A DNA stretch of 64,000 nt from Microbacterium invictum (GCF_014197265.1 NZ_JACIFH010000001.1:620001-684000), one strand, 5' to 3'; positions 25,541-35,040 are shown, counted from the stretch's first letter. Program-made: numbers and translations. The notes: a model not told the origin generated them from the letters alone.

Positions 25541-26707
25541 GTGAGCCTCGCCTATGCTCCCCGCGCCGCAGATTCAGCGACCCACGCGGTCGCTGCCCGG
25601 GTGCGCGACCGGCTGCGGGAGGAGCAGGCCGACCCGGCGCGGGATCCCGACCGCGCCACGCAGATCGCCTGGGCCGAGGTCCGTCGGCACAACGACTTCG
25701 CTCTCGCGCGCGGGCTCGAACTCGTCGAGGACGAGGCGTCCTGTGTGCGCGAGGTGCTCGCGACCGTCGCCGGGTACGGCCCGCTGCAGGCACTGCTGGA
25801 CGATCACACTGTCGAAGAGTTGTGGATCAACGCGCCGGACCGGGTGTACATCGCCAGGAACGGTCGCAGTGAGCGCGCGCCGGTCGTCCTCACCGAGGCC
25901 GCGGTGCGCGACCTCGTCGAGCGCATGCTGCACGCGACCGGCCGCCGCGTCGACCTGAGCCAGCCGTTCGTCGACGCGTCGCTGCCCGACGGGTCCAGGC
26001 TCCACGTGGTGATCCCCGACATAACGAGGGCTCACTGGGCGGTGAACATCCGGAAGTTCCTGCGTGCCTACCGCACGCTCGACGACCTCATCGCGGTCGG
26101 GTCGCTCGCACCCGAGGCAGCCGGTCTTCTGCGCGAGGCGCTGGCGGGCGGGCGCACCCTGCTGGTGTCGGGTGCGACCCACGTCGGCAAGACGACACTG
26201 CTGGCCGCCCTGATCGCGGCCTGCCCGCCGGAGCAGCGCATCGTCACGGTGGAGGAGACGTTCGAGCTGGCGGTGCAGGCGCCCGACATCGTCGCACTGC
26301 AGGGCCGGCAGCCGAGCCTCGAGGGCACCGGCGAGGTGAGCCTGCGCCGGCTGGTGAAGGAGGCCCTGCGCATGCGGCCTGATCGTCTCGTCGTCGGCGA
26401 GGTCCGGGATGCCGAGGCTCTGGACCTGCTCCTCGCGCTGAACACCGGGGTGCCGGGCGCGGCCACCCTGCACGCGAATTCGGCGGACGAGGCCCTCACC
26501 AAGCTCGCTGCACTACCGCTGCTCGCGGGGCGCAACATCGACGCCGCGTTCGTCCAGCCGGCCATCGCCGCGTCGGTCGATCTCGTCGTGCACTGTGCGC
26601 GGACGCCGGACGGCCGCCGGTACGTCGCCGAGATCGTGTCACCGACCGGGCGGGTCGTCAACGGTGTGATCCAGACGCGATCGATCTGGCGGGCGGGGGA
26701 GCCATGA
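25541..26707 (+). CDS. tadA: TadA-type secretion ATPase of the Flp pilus
   Basis: A 388-residue type II/IV secretion ATPase that powers Tad pilus assembly. Motifs include VAGYGPLQALLDDHTVEELWIN and DASLPDGSRLHVVIP. The Walker A loop GATHVGKTT is unusual, TadA proteins normally having GGTGSGKTT. It also has the Asp box (IVTVEETFELA), LRMRPDRLVVGEVRDAEA and the His-box region GAATLHANS. The GTG at 25541 is the best-supported start. The stop overlaps tadB. Confidence 0.9.
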   Translation: MSLAYAPRAADSATHAVAARVRDRLREEQADPARDPDRATQIAWAEVRRHNDFALARGLELVEDEASCVREVLATVAGYGPLQALLDDHTVEELWINAPDRVYIARNGRSERAPVVLTEAAVRDLVERMLHATGRRVDLSQPFVDASLPDGSRLHVVIPDITRAHWAVNIRKFLRAYRTLDDLIAVGSLAPEAAGLLREALAGGRTLLVSGATHVGKTTLLAALIAACPPEQRIVTVEETFELAVQAPDIVALQGRQPSLEGTGEVSLRRLVKEALRMRPDRLVVGEVRDAEALDLLLALNTGVPGAATLHANSADEALTKLAALPLLAGRNIDAAFVQPAIAASVDLVVHCARTPDGRRYVAEIVSPTGRVVNGVIQTRSIWRAGEP

Positions 26708-27573
26708 CCCTGGTCTGGGGCGTCACGCTGGCAGCGGGGATCCTCCTCGTTCTGTCGCCGTGGCTGTGGCCGGCGGGCAGATCGCGCCCCGAGACGGCGG
26801 CCGCCGACCGCAGCCAGGGCGCGATCGCCCGGCTCCTGCAGGGTGCCGGGTACGCCCACGCGCCCGCCGCGCGGGTCATCGTCGTCTCGATCGGCGCCGG
26901 CCTGCTGGCCGCCGCGCTGGCATGGCTGATCACGGCTCTTCCCGCCGTCGTGATCGTCGCTGCCGCCGTCGGAGTCGCGGGACCGACTGTCTGGCTGCGT
27001 TCCCGTGCGCGCCGGCTGCGGAAGTCTCGGCGGGCCCTCTGGCCCGACGTGTGCGACCTGCTGATCGCCTCGGTCCGCTCAGGCATGTCGCTGCCCGACG
27101 CCGTCGGCACCCTTGCGACATCCGCACCCGCGCCGCTGCGCCCGGCATTCGTCGGGTTCGCCGGAGACATGGCCGCATCGGGGCACTTCGACGCGAGCGC
27201 GCTCCGTCTGAAAGCACAACTCGGTGACCCCGTCGCCGACCGCATCGTCGAGACGCTCAGGATGGCACGCCAGGTCGGCGGCACCGAGCTGACCTCAGTG
27301 CTGCGGGCACTGTCGGCGTCGGTCCGCGCCGACACGAACCTGCGCGCGGAGGTCGAGTCGCGGCAGTCGTGGATCCGCGGTGCTGCCGTGCTCGGCGTCG
27401 TGGCCCCATGGGTCGTGCTCATCCTGCTGGCCACCCGGCCCGAGGGAGTCGCGGCCTACACGAGTCCGCAGGGAGTTCTGGTGATCCTCGGCGGCGCGGC
27501 CGTGTCGATCGTGGCATACCGGCTCATGCTGCGCGTCGGACGGCTCAGCGAACCACGGCGGTGGTTCGGGTGA
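26704..27573 (+). CDS. tadB: TadB-like type II secretion system F family protein
   Basis: A 289-residue integral membrane protein of the GspF/PilC group forming the Tad platform. Two N-terminal hydrophobic segments precede a cytoplasmic domain with WPDVCDLLIASVRSGMSLPDAV and QVGGTELTSVLRALSASV, followed by two C-terminal membrane helices. It overlaps tadA (ATGA) and tadC (GTGA), so all three are likely made in stoichiometric amounts. Confidence 0.88.
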   Translation: MTLVWGVTLAAGILLVLSPWLWPAGRSRPETAAADRSQGAIARLLQGAGYAHAPAARVIVVSIGAGLLAAALAWLITALPAVVIVAAAVGVAGPTVWLRSRARRLRKSRRALWPDVCDLLIASVRSGMSLPDAVGTLATSAPAPLRPAFVGFAGDMAASGHFDASALRLKAQLGDPVADRIVETLRMARQVGGTELTSVLRALSASVRADTNLRAEVESRQSWIRGAAVLGVVAPWVVLILLATRPEGVAAYTSPQGVLVILGGAAVSIVAYRLMLRVGRLSEPRRWFG

Positions 27574-28487
27574 GCACCGCCACGACGGTCGCGGTCGCCC
27601 TGGTGCTGGGCGGCAGCTTCGCGACCGGGGTGCTGCTCGTCGCGCGCCGCGTTCCTCGCTGGGCGGCCCCGACACTCAGCCGCCGGATCGCGCCATACGT
27701 GCGCGACATCGCCGATCCGCTCGGCCTTACGCCGCTCGCGCCGGCCTTGCCGTGGGTGGGCTGGCGGGCGCGGCGTGACCGCCTCGCGGCGGGCCTCGGA
27801 GCGAATGACGCGCTGGTCCGCAGACTCCACAAGGCAGGGTGGAGTCAGGATGCCGTGGCCTTCCGCGCCGGACAGCTGGGGTGGGCGCTGGGCGGCGCGC
27901 TGGTGGGAGCCGTCCTGGTGGTTGTGCTCACTCTCACGGATCGCATGACCCCGGTGGCCGTGCTGCTGCCGCCGCTGCTGGCCGCGGCCGGCGCCGCATT
28001 GTGCGACCTGCGGCTCACCGCGGCCGCGCGGCGGCGCGCGGCCCGGGTGGAGGAAGAGCTTCCCACCGTGCTGGAGTTCCTGGCGCTGTGCCTGGCGGCC
28101 GGGGAGGGCCTGCGCGATGCGCTGCGCCGGGTCGGCGAGGTCGGTGCGGGAGAGCTGACCGGTGAGATCCGTCGTGCGGTGCTGGCGACCGGCACCGGAT
28201 CGAGCCTCGCGGATGCGCTGGGGGAGCTGTCGCGCTCGCTCGACGTGCCGGCGCTGTCCCGGGCGATCGACCAGCTGATCGCCGCGATCGACCGCGGGGC
28301 TCCGCTGGCGGGAGTGCTGCAGGCGCAGGCGGCGGACGCGCGGGAAGACGCCAAGCGCATGCTCATCGAGCAGGCCGGGAAGAAGGAAGTGGCGATGCTG
28401 CTGCCGCTCGTCTTCCTGATCCTCCCGCTGTCGGTGCTGTTCGCGGTATTCCCCGGTGTCGTGATGCTGCGGCTGGGGATCGGATGA
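27570..28487 (+). CDS. tadC: TadC-like type II secretion system F family protein
   Basis: A 305-residue partner of TadB. It shows RVEEELPTVLEFLALCLAAGEGLRDALRRV-like GspF features in shorter form: EELPTVLEFLALCLAAGEG, LGELSRSLDVPALSRAID, and a C-terminal KKEVAMLLPLVFLILPLSVLF. The GTG at 27570 overlaps the tadB stop as GTGA and is the only start giving the N-terminal membrane helix. Confidence 0.87.
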   Translation: MSTATTVAVALVLGGSFATGVLLVARRVPRWAAPTLSRRIAPYVRDIADPLGLTPLAPALPWVGWRARRDRLAAGLGANDALVRRLHKAGWSQDAVAFRAGQLGWALGGALVGAVLVVVLTLTDRMTPVAVLLPPLLAAAGAALCDLRLTAAARRRAARVEEELPTVLEFLALCLAAGEGLRDALRRVGEVGAGELTGEIRRAVLATGTGSSLADALGELSRSLDVPALSRAIDQLIAAIDRGAPLAGVLQAQAADAREDAKRMLIEQAGKKEVAMLLPLVFLILPLSVLFAVFPGVVMLRLGIG

Positions 28488-28508
28488 CCAATCGAGAAGG
28501 AGGACGAG

Positions 28509-28712
28509 ATGACTCGGACAAGCTGGCGGAGCGCGCTCACGAGATGGCGAGAGCGCCTGCACGAGACCGTCGACGACGAGCGGGGAGACGTGCCCGGATG
28601 GGTCTTGGTGACCCTGATGACCGCGGGGCTCGTCGTATTGATCTGGGGGCTGGCAGGTCCGGCCCTGCAGGGACTGTTCGAGCAGGCGATCGGCAGCGTC
28701 GCCGGGTTCTGA
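28509..28712 (+). CDS. Small Flp-type pilin-like protein
   Basis: A 67-residue protein preceded by a strong RBS (AAGGAGG). A basic N-terminus of about 28 residues ends in DDERGDVPGWVLVTLMT, followed by one hydrophobic helix and a short polar tail. That layout, with a charged leader ending in Gly-Asp before the helix, fits Flp/Tad prepilins processed by a TadV-type peptidase. It is not identical to canonical Flp (no Glu5-Tyr6 motif). Position between tadC and the pseudopilin genes supports the role. Confidence 0.72.
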   Translation: MTRTSWRSALTRWRERLHETVDDERGDVPGWVLVTLMTAGLVVLIWGLAGPALQGLFEQAIGSVAGF

Positions 28713-29107
28713 CCGCCGTCCGCGCTCTCCACGACGACGACACCGGCTCGAGCCCCGTCGAGTTCGTGCTCGTGGGCGTCCTGCTCACCGTGCTCACCGT
28801 CGCGGTGCTTCAGCTGGGGCTTGCGGTCTACGTGCGCAATGTGGTCCATGACGCCGCTGTCGAGGGCGCCTACCGCGCGGCGCTGGCCGACACGACGCTC
28901 CAGGACGGCGTCAGTCGCACCAATGACCTGATCGCGCGGACGGTGGGCACCGGTTTCGCCGGGACGGTCACGGCGCGCGAGACCGAACGGCTCGGTCACG
29001 CCGCCGTCGAGGTGACCGTCGTGGCCACCCTTCCGCTGCTGGGACTGCTCGGTCCGGCCCAGGGACTGGAGGTCACCGCCCATGCGCCGGTCGAGACACT
29101 CGGATGA
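28709..29107 (+). CDS. TadE-like pseudopilin, start codon uncertain (CTG proposed)
   Basis: The frame encodes HDDDTGSSPVEFVLVGVLLTVLT, a TadE-like leader-helix junction with Glu near position +5, then a 90-residue extracytoplasmic domain. No ATG, GTG or TTG lies between 28601 and the leader region in this frame. The closest ATG (28598) would overlap the previous gene by 115 bp. CTG at 28709 overlaps its stop as CTGA, mirroring the ATGA/GTGA joins of the operon. The proposed product has about 132 residues. This is inference from geometry. Confidence 0.7.
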   Translation: MTAVRALHDDDTGSSPVEFVLVGVLLTVLTVAVLQLGLAVYVRNVVHDAAVEGAYRAALADTTLQDGVSRTNDLIARTVGTGFAGTVTARETERLGHAAVEVTVVATLPLLGLLGPAQGLEVTAHAPVETLG

Positions 29108-29555
29108 GACAGCTGCCGACGCCGAGTCCGAGCGGGGCTCCGCAGCACTCGAGTTCATCGTCGGCGGCGTCATCCTCCTCGTTCCGATCGTCTACCTGAT
29201 CGTCGCGCTCGGCGCGATCCAGTCGTCCGCGCTGGGCGTCGACGCCGGTGCCCGCCACGTGGCACGCACGATCGCATCGGCGCCGGACCGCGCCACCGCC
29301 GACGCCCGGGCCGACCTCGTCCTGGCCGCCGTGGCCGATGAGTACGGCCTCGACCCCGGCCGTGTCGACGTCACTGTGACGTGTCGCCCGGCCGGCGCCG
29401 AGTGCCCCGCAGCCGGGGCGACTGTGGTCGTGCACCTCGCGGCATCCGTCCCCCTGCCGCTGGTCCCTCCGATCCTCGGCCTCGACGACATGGCGCGGAT
29501 CCCTGTCGAGGCGGTCGCCGTGCAGAAGGTCTCACGCTTCTGGGGGACGCAATGA
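29082..29555 (+). CDS. TadE/TadF-like pseudopilin
   Basis: A 157-residue protein. The N-terminus has SERGSAALEFIVGGVILLVPIVYL, the Gly/Ser-Ala-Ala-Leu-Glu-Phe junction characteristic of TadE-like proteins. An extracytoplasmic domain follows with a CRPAGAEC Cys pair at about 105-112, probably a disulfide. The ATG at 29082 overlaps the preceding gene by 26 bp. It is one of three pseudopilins that prime Tad pilus assembly. Confidence 0.83.
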   Translation: MRRSRHSDETAADAESERGSAALEFIVGGVILLVPIVYLIVALGAIQSSALGVDAGARHVARTIASAPDRATADARADLVLAAVADEYGLDPGRVDVTVTCRPAGAECPAAGATVVVHLAASVPLPLVPPILGLDDMARIPVEAVAVQKVSRFWGTQ

Positions 29556-29983
29556 CCCGGCGTCCACTCACCGGCGACGAAGCTCCCGATGACGAGGGCA
29601 CCGTGCTGGTGCTCACGATCGGCTACGCGCTGCTCGCCCTGGTGCTGGTCCTCGTCTGCGCCGACGCGACGAGCCTGTATCTCGCCCAGAAGCGCGCCGA
29701 CGCGGTGGCAGACGCCGCAGCGCTGGCCGGTGCCGACGGCTTCGTGCTGTCGATGGATGCCGGTGACGCGACCGCCGCACTCACCGATGACGGAATCCGC
29801 GATCAGGCCGCCGAGATCGTGGCCGCGTTCGACACGGTCACCCTCATCGCCGCCGGCACGCCGGACGGCGTCTCGGCGCGGGTGACGGTGGCGACGGTGT
29901 GGCATCCGCCGGTGCTGACCCTCTTCGTGCCCGAGGGTGTCCGGCTCGAGGCGACCGCGACCAGCCGCAACGCGCTGCGCTGA
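29552..29983 (+). CDS. Rv3654c/TadG-like pilus assembly protein
   Basis: A 143-residue protein with DDEGTVLVLTIGYALLALVLVLV followed by the LYLAQKRADAVADAAALAGADG block. That block is typical of Rv3654c-family and TadG-like Tad proteins. One N-terminal helix anchors a small extracytoplasmic domain. The ATG overlaps the previous stop (ATGA). It closes the Tad operon; no prepilin peptidase or TadZ gene lies nearby. Confidence 0.84.
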   Translation: MTRRPLTGDEAPDDEGTVLVLTIGYALLALVLVLVCADATSLYLAQKRADAVADAAALAGADGFVLSMDAGDATAALTDDGIRDQAAEIVAAFDTVTLIAAGTPDGVSARVTVATVWHPPVLTLFVPEGVRLEATATSRNALR

Positions 29984-29987
29984 GCGG

Positions 29988-31295
29988 TCACCGCTGACGC
30001 GGCACGAAGCGCGGCACCCATCGCCAGAACGCGATGGCGCCCAGCAGGCCGACCACGCCCATCGCGCCGGTGGCGATCGCCAGGGAGCTGACCGCGGCGA
30101 GGCCGGAAACCAGCAGGGGGGCCGCCGCGCCGCCGGCGTCGGACAGCGTCCGCCACGACCCGAGGAACGGGGCGGGGTCTGCCTGCGGCGCCACATCGGC
30201 ACCGAGGGTGAGCAGGATGCCGCTGGAGAGCCCGTTGCCCGTGCCGAGCACCGCGGCGAACATCCCGAACCACAGGGCAGACTGGTCGAGATCGTGGGTG
30301 AGCGCGAGGGCGAGGAACCCGGCACCCATCAGGAGCATCGCGGGCATGACGGCCCAGAGCCGGCCGAACCGGTCCATCACCTGGCCGCTCGCGTAGAACA
30401 GGGCGAAATCTATGGCGCCCGAGATGCCGACCACCAGTGCGATGGTCTGCGCGTCGAGGCCGATGGAGACACCCCACAGCGGCAGGATCACCTGCCGAGC
30501 CGAGCGCACGGCCGAAAGGCTCGCTGCGGCCAGGCCCAGGCGCGACAGCACGTCGCGGTGTCGCGACATCGTGCGCAGGATGCCGTCGCGGCCGGCCGTC
30601 GGGATCGCACCGGTCACGGCCTCGCCGGTGTCTTCGATCATCCTGCCGTCACCGTCGTCGCTGACGGCGAGGCTCTCACGGGTCGAGTCGGCGCCGACGT
30701 CGATCGTCTTCTCGGGGTCGGGGCCGAACACGACCAGTGCGATCGTGGCCACCAGGCACGCTGCGAAGAACCAGACGGCGGCGTGCTCGTCGCCGAACAG
30801 TGCCAACAGGCCGGCGGCCGCGAACGGGCCGACGAACATGCCGAGGCGGAACGTGCCGCCCAGCAGCGCGAGTGCCCGCGCCCGGAACGAAAGCGGGACG
30901 CGGGTGGTCATGAACGAGTGGCGTGCCAGTCCGAACGAGGCGGCGGCGAAGCCGATGAGGAAGACGGATGCCGAGAGCAGGGCGATGCTGGGGGCGACGG
31001 CCAGACCGGCGGTTCCGACCAGTGCCACCCCGCCGCCGGCGACCATCGTGAGGCGCTCGCCCCACCGGGCGACCGCCCAGCCGGCCGGGATGTTGCCGCA
31101 CAGCTGGCCGACGACGAGGAACGAGGCGACCAGTGCAGCCATCGGCACATCCGCGCCGAGGCGGGATGCCAGGATCGGCAGCAGCGGGACGACCGCGCCC
31201 TCGCCGAGCGCGAACAGCACGGTGGGCCCGTAGATCATGGGTGCGAAACGCCACAGCACGTCGCCGATGGGGATGGGCTCTTCACTGCGGGTCAC
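29988..31295 (-). CDS. MFS transporter
   Basis: A 435-residue protein with about twelve hydrophobic segments. The loop motif between helices 2 and 3 ([19 protein letters not shown]) marks the major facilitator superfamily. A polar linker of about 45 residues in the middle ([13 protein letters not shown] region) separates the two halves. I chose the GTG at 31295 with GGATGAG before it; an ATG at 31322 would overlap the divergent prfB start. Substrate is unknown. Confidence 0.8.
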   Translation of the reverse strand: MTRSEEPIPIGDVLWRFAPMIYGPTVLFALGEGAVVPLLPILASRLGADVPMAALVASFLVVGQLCGNIPAGWAVARWGERLTMVAGGGVALVGTAGLAVAPSIALLSASVFLIGFAAASFGLARHSFMTTRVPLSFRARALALLGGTFRLGMFVGPFAAAGLLALFGDEHAAVWFFAACLVATIALVVFGPDPEKTIDVGADSTRESLAVSDDGDGRMIEDTGEAVTGAIPTAGRDGILRTMSRHRDVLSRLGLAAASLSAVRSARQVILPLWGVSIGLDAQTIALVVGISGAIDFALFYASGQVMDRFGRLWAVMPAMLLMGAGFLALALTHDLDQSALWFGMFAAVLGTGNGLSSGILLTLGADVAPQADPAPFLGSWRTLSDAGGAAAPLLVSGLAAVSSLAIATGAMGVVGLLGAIAFWRWVPRFVPRQR

Positions 31296-31320
31296 CTCAT
31301 CCACGTTAGTCTGGAGTGTC

Positions 31321-32430
31321 ATGCAAGAAATCGACCTGTCCGCCGACATCCAGGCCCTGCGCAACACCTACGCCGACATCCGGGCGGTGGTGGACGTCCC
31401 CGCGCTCGAATCCGAGATCGCGCGGCTGAGCGAAGCGGCCGGCGCCCCCGACCTGTGGGACGACCCCGAGGCGGCGCAGAAGGTCACCAGCGCCCTCAGC
31501 CACCGGCAGGCCGAGCTCAAGCGGGTCTCCGAGGTGGGGCAGCGGCTCGACGACCTCGAGGTGCTCGTGGAACTCGCCGTCGAGATGGACGACCAGGAGT
31601 CGGCCGACGAGGCCCGCGGGGAACTCGCCTCGCTCGAGAAAGCCATCAGCCAGCTCGAGGTGCAGACGCTGCTGGACGGCGAGTACGACGACCGGTCGGC
31701 GGTCGTCACGATCCGCTCGGGCGCCGGCGGCGACGACGCCACCGACTTCGCCGAGATGCTCCTGCGCATGTACCTGCGGTGGGCGGAGCGCCACAAGTAC
31801 GCCGTCAAGGTCATGGACACCTCGTACGCCGAGGGTGCCGGCATCAAGTCGGCCACGTTCGAGATCGACGCCCCGTACGCGTACGGCACCCTGTCGGTCG
31901 AAGCCGGCACGCACCGCCTCGCCCGCATCAGCCCGTTCGGCTCTGCCGACAAGCGGCAGACCAGCTTCGCGGCCGTCGAGGTCATCCCGGTGATGGAAGA
32001 AGCGGTCGAGGTCGAGATCCCCGAGACCGACATCCGCGTCGACGTGTTCCGTTCCTCCGGTCCCGGCGGGCAGTCCGTCAACACCACCGACTCCGCGGTG
32101 CGGCTCACCCACATCCCGACCGGCATCGTCGTGTCCATGCAGAACGAGAAGTCGCAGATCCAGAACCGCGCCGCGGCGATGCGCGTGCTGCAGACGCGTC
32201 TGCTGCTGCTCAAGCGCGAAGAGGAAGCGGCGAAGAAGAAGGAGCTGGCCGGCACCATCACCGCCAGCTGGGGCGATCAGATGCGCTCGTACTTCCTCTA
32301 CGGCCAGCAGCTCGTCAAGGACCTACGCACCGGTTACGAGGTCGGCAACCCGGCATCCGTCTTCGACGGCGACCTCGACGGCCTCATCTCGGCGGGCATC
32401 CGCTGGCGCAAGCGCAAAGACGACGACTGA
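31321..32430 (+). CDS. prfB: Peptide chain release factor 2, without programmed frameshift
   Basis: A 369-residue class I release factor that reads UGA and UAA. It has the GGQ motif in [18 protein letters not shown] and the codon-recognition tripeptide SPF in [11 protein letters not shown], diagnostic of RF2. The frame is continuous from the ATG, so the autoregulatory +1 frameshift at an in-frame UGA near codon 26, found in most bacteria, is absent. TAGTCT at 31307-31312 ends 8 nt before the start, with GGAG between them. Confidence 0.97.
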   Translation: MQEIDLSADIQALRNTYADIRAVVDVPALESEIARLSEAAGAPDLWDDPEAAQKVTSALSHRQAELKRVSEVGQRLDDLEVLVELAVEMDDQESADEARGELASLEKAISQLEVQTLLDGEYDDRSAVVTIRSGAGGDDATDFAEMLLRMYLRWAERHKYAVKVMDTSYAEGAGIKSATFEIDAPYAYGTLSVEAGTHRLARISPFGSADKRQTSFAAVEVIPVMEEAVEVEIPETDIRVDVFRSSGPGGQSVNTTDSAVRLTHIPTGIVVSMQNEKSQIQNRAAAMRVLQTRLLLLKREEEAAKKKELAGTITASWGDQMRSYFLYGQQLVKDLRTGYEVGNPASVFDGDLDGLISAGIRWRKRKDDD

Positions 32431-32509
32431 GCTCGCCGGTGACCGGATGCCGGTGCGCAGGGGTGTCGCGAGCAGGTTCGCACTGCCGCGCGTCTAGGCT
32501 CATCGAGTC

Positions 32510-33571
32510 ATGATCCGGTTCGAACACGTCTCCAAGCACTACCGCGGGACCAGCAAGCCGGCGCTGAGCGATGTCGATTTCGAGGTCCAGCGCGGGGAGT
32601 TCGTCTTCCTCGTGGGCGCTTCGGGGTCGGGCAAGTCGTCGTGCCTGCGCCTCATCCTCCGCGAAGACACCCCGAGCGAGGGGCGCGTGGTCGTGCTCGG
32701 TCGCGACCTGCGCACGCTCTCGACACGCAAGGTGCCCTACTTCCGGCGCCACGTCGGGGCGGTCTTCCAGGACTTCCGGCTGCTGCCGAACAAGACGGTC
32801 TTCCAGAACGTCGCCTTCACCTTGCAGGTGATCGGCTCATCGCGCGCGTTCATCCAGCAGGCGGTGCCCGAGGTCCTCGCGCTGGTGGGTCTCGACGGCA
32901 AGGAGAAGCGCCTGCCGCACGAGCTGTCCGGCGGTGAGCAGCAGCGCGTCGCGATCGCGCGCGCTCTGGTGAACCGTCCCCAGATCCTGCTCGCCGATGA
33001 GCCCACCGGAAACCTGGACCCCGCGACCTCGATCGACATCATGCAGCTGCTGGCCCGCATCAACGCCGGGGGCACGACCGTGGTGATGGCCACGCACGAG
33101 GCCGGTTTCGTCGACCAGATGCAGCGCCGCGTGATCGAGCTGCGCGGCGGCGTGATGATGCGCGACGAGAACCACGGCGGCTACGGCGACACGTCGCAGC
33201 TGCCGACCCTGGCTCCCGCGCAGGAGAAGGGCGCCGCTGCGGTGGCAGCCCTCACCGCCGTGCTCGAACTGCAGCGGGAGATCGCCCGCGAGTCCCCGGA
33301 TGCCGGTGCGCCGCAGCCCCCGGCCGCTGCGCCCGTCCGCGAGGAGGCCGGCACCCCGGCATCCAGCCCCGACACCGCCGGCACGCGCGGCGAAGACCCC
33401 GCGCCTGCCACGGAGGGGGCCACGCCCGCCGAGGCCGCTGCCGCCGACCGCGCGATGCAGATCAACGCCCCCGAGGTCGACCTGAAAGGCCTCGGCCTGG
33501 AAGGGCTCGGCGTGGCCGACCGGCTGGGGCTCGACACCGGCGACGAAGACGAAGTGGGCCCGACCTCATGA
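32510..33571 (+). CDS. ftsE: Cell division ATP-binding protein FtsE with C-terminal extension
   Basis: A 353-residue protein. Residues 1-220 form the ABC ATPase that drives FtsX and septal hydrolase activation, with Walker A GASGSGKSS near 36, signature LSGGEQQRVAIARAL and Walker B ILLADEPTGNLDP. FtsE proteins normally stop near residue 230. Here about 125 more residues form a Pro/Ala/Glu-rich region ending in a DLKGLGLEGLGVADRLGL motif and an acidic tail. TAGGCT (32495-32500) ends 9 nt before the ATG. The stop overlaps ftsX (ATGA). Confidence 0.95.
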   Translation: MIRFEHVSKHYRGTSKPALSDVDFEVQRGEFVFLVGASGSGKSSCLRLILREDTPSEGRVVVLGRDLRTLSTRKVPYFRRHVGAVFQDFRLLPNKTVFQNVAFTLQVIGSSRAFIQQAVPEVLALVGLDGKEKRLPHELSGGEQQRVAIARALVNRPQILLADEPTGNLDPATSIDIMQLLARINAGGTTVVMATHEAGFVDQMQRRVIELRGGVMMRDENHGGYGDTSQLPTLAPAQEKGAAAVAALTAVLELQREIARESPDAGAPQPPAAAPVREEAGTPASSPDTAGTRGEDPAPATEGATPAEAAAADRAMQINAPEVDLKGLGLEGLGVADRLGLDTGDEDEVGPTS

Positions 33572-34482
33572 GAGTGCGTCTGATCCTCGCCGAGGCCCTG
33601 TCGGGCCTGCGTCGCAACGCGTCGATGGTGGTCTCGGTCGTGTTGGTGACCTTCGTCTCGCTCACGTTCGTGGGTGCGGCGATGCTCATGCAGATGCAGA
33701 TCGGCCTCATGCGGGACTACTGGGTCGACCGGGCGCAGGTCGCGCTGTTCATGTGCCGGGCCGACTCGACCGCCACGACGTGTGCGGACGGCGTCGCCAC
33801 CGAAGAGCAGGTGGCCGCCGTGCAGGACAAGCTCGACAGTGCCGCGCTTGCCGATGTCGTGCGCGATGTCCGCTTCGAGACCCGCGACGAGGCGTATCAG
33901 AACGTGCTCGATCTCTACGGCGACGACTACAAGGACTTCATCACGCCCGAGCAGCTGGGCGAGACGTTCTGGGTCAATCTCGTCGATCCCGAGCAGACCG
34001 ACGTGATCGGCGAGGCGTTCGGCGGACAGGCCGGCGTCGAGGAGGTGAAGGACCAGATGCAGTATCTGGATCCGCTCTTCTCGGCCCTGACGATCGCGAC
34101 GTATGTCGCGGTGGGCATTGCGGGGCTCATGCTGGTGGCCGCCGTCCTGCTGATCGGCACGACGATCCGGTTGTCGGCGTTCGCCCGAAGACGCGAACTC
34201 GGGATCATGCGGCTGGTGGGCGCCTCGAACCGGTTCATCCAGACCCCGTTCATCCTCGAGGGCGTCTTCGCCGCGTTCATCGGCTCGCTGCTGGCCAGCG
34301 GGGCGATCATCGCCGGCGTGCAGTTCGGAGTGCGGCAGTATCTGAGCGACCGGATCGACTTCGTGACGAACTGGGTCGGCTTGGGCGAGGTCGCCGTCGT
34401 GATCCCGCTCATCATCATCATCGGGCTTGGGCTGGCGGCGCTGTCGGCCGGCTTCGCCATCAGGCGGTGGCTGCGCGCGTGA
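33568..34482 (+). CDS. ftsX: Cell division ABC transporter permease-like protein FtsX
   Basis: A 304-residue membrane protein that couples FtsE to peptidoglycan hydrolases at the septum. It begins MRVRLILAEALSGLRRNASM, has one membrane helix, then an extracytoplasmic domain of about 150 residues with a Cys pair (MCRADSTATTCADG). Three C-terminal helices follow, with RRRELGIMRLVGASNRFIQTPF, the FtsX signature. Confidence 0.96.
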   Translation: MRVRLILAEALSGLRRNASMVVSVVLVTFVSLTFVGAAMLMQMQIGLMRDYWVDRAQVALFMCRADSTATTCADGVATEEQVAAVQDKLDSAALADVVRDVRFETRDEAYQNVLDLYGDDYKDFITPEQLGETFWVNLVDPEQTDVIGEAFGGQAGVEEVKDQMQYLDPLFSALTIATYVAVGIAGLMLVAAVLLIGTTIRLSAFARRRELGIMRLVGASNRFIQTPFILEGVFAAFIGSLLASGAIIAGVQFGVRQYLSDRIDFVTNWVGLGEVAVVIPLIIIIGLGLAALSAGFAIRRWLRA

Positions 34483-34560
34483 GCTGCCCGCTCCGCTAGA
34501 CTGGCCTGCTGCCGCACCGCCCGTCCGGGTGACTCCGCGGCTCGAACGAGGAGAACAGCC

Positions 34561-35037
34561 ATGGTCCGCGAGCGCGGTGAACAGGTCGTTGCGACCAACC
34601 GTCGCGCGCGCCACGAGTATGCGATCGAGAAGACGTGCGAAGCGGGCCTCGTGCTCACCGGCACCGAGGTGAAGTCGCTGCGCCAGGGCCGCGCGAACCT
34701 CTCGGACGGCTACGCGTACATCGATCGCGGCGAGGCCTACCTCGACGCCGTCAACATCCCGGAATATTCGCAGGGCCACTGGACGAACCACTCCGCCAAG
34801 CGCACGCGCAAGCTGCTGCTGCACAAGGACGAGATCGTCAAGCTCTCGCACGCGATCAGCGCGGGCGGCTACACCCTGGTTCCGCTCAAGCTCTACTTCT
34901 CCGACGGTCGCGCGAAGGTCGAGATCGCCGTGGCGAAGGGAAAGCGCGAGTTCGAGAAGCGTCAGACCATCCGCGAGCGCGAAGACAAGCGCGAAGCCGA
35001 GCGTGCGATGCGCACGCGCAACCGCCTCGGGGACTAG
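34561..35037 (+). CDS. smpB: SsrA-binding protein SmpB
   Basis: A 158-residue partner of tmRNA in trans-translation. [34 protein letters not shown] and [16 protein letters not shown] segments and a basic C-terminal helix ([13 protein letters not shown], then DKREAERAM) match the family in full. It is leadered: TAGACT at 34497-34502 and AGGAG just before the ATG. The tmRNA gene lies 3.7 kb downstream. Confidence 0.97.
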   Translation: MVRERGEQVVATNRRARHEYAIEKTCEAGLVLTGTEVKSLRQGRANLSDGYAYIDRGEAYLDAVNIPEYSQGHWTNHSAKRTRKLLLHKDEIVKLSHAISAGGYTLVPLKLYFSDGRAKVEIAVAKGKREFEKRQTIREREDKREAERAMRTRNRLGD

Positions 35038-35040
35038 CGT

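Noticed and set aside
29937..32513. 858-residue plus-strand open frame across the MFS gene and prfB
   Set aside because: It runs antisense to the MFS gene and out of frame with prfB, with no motif.
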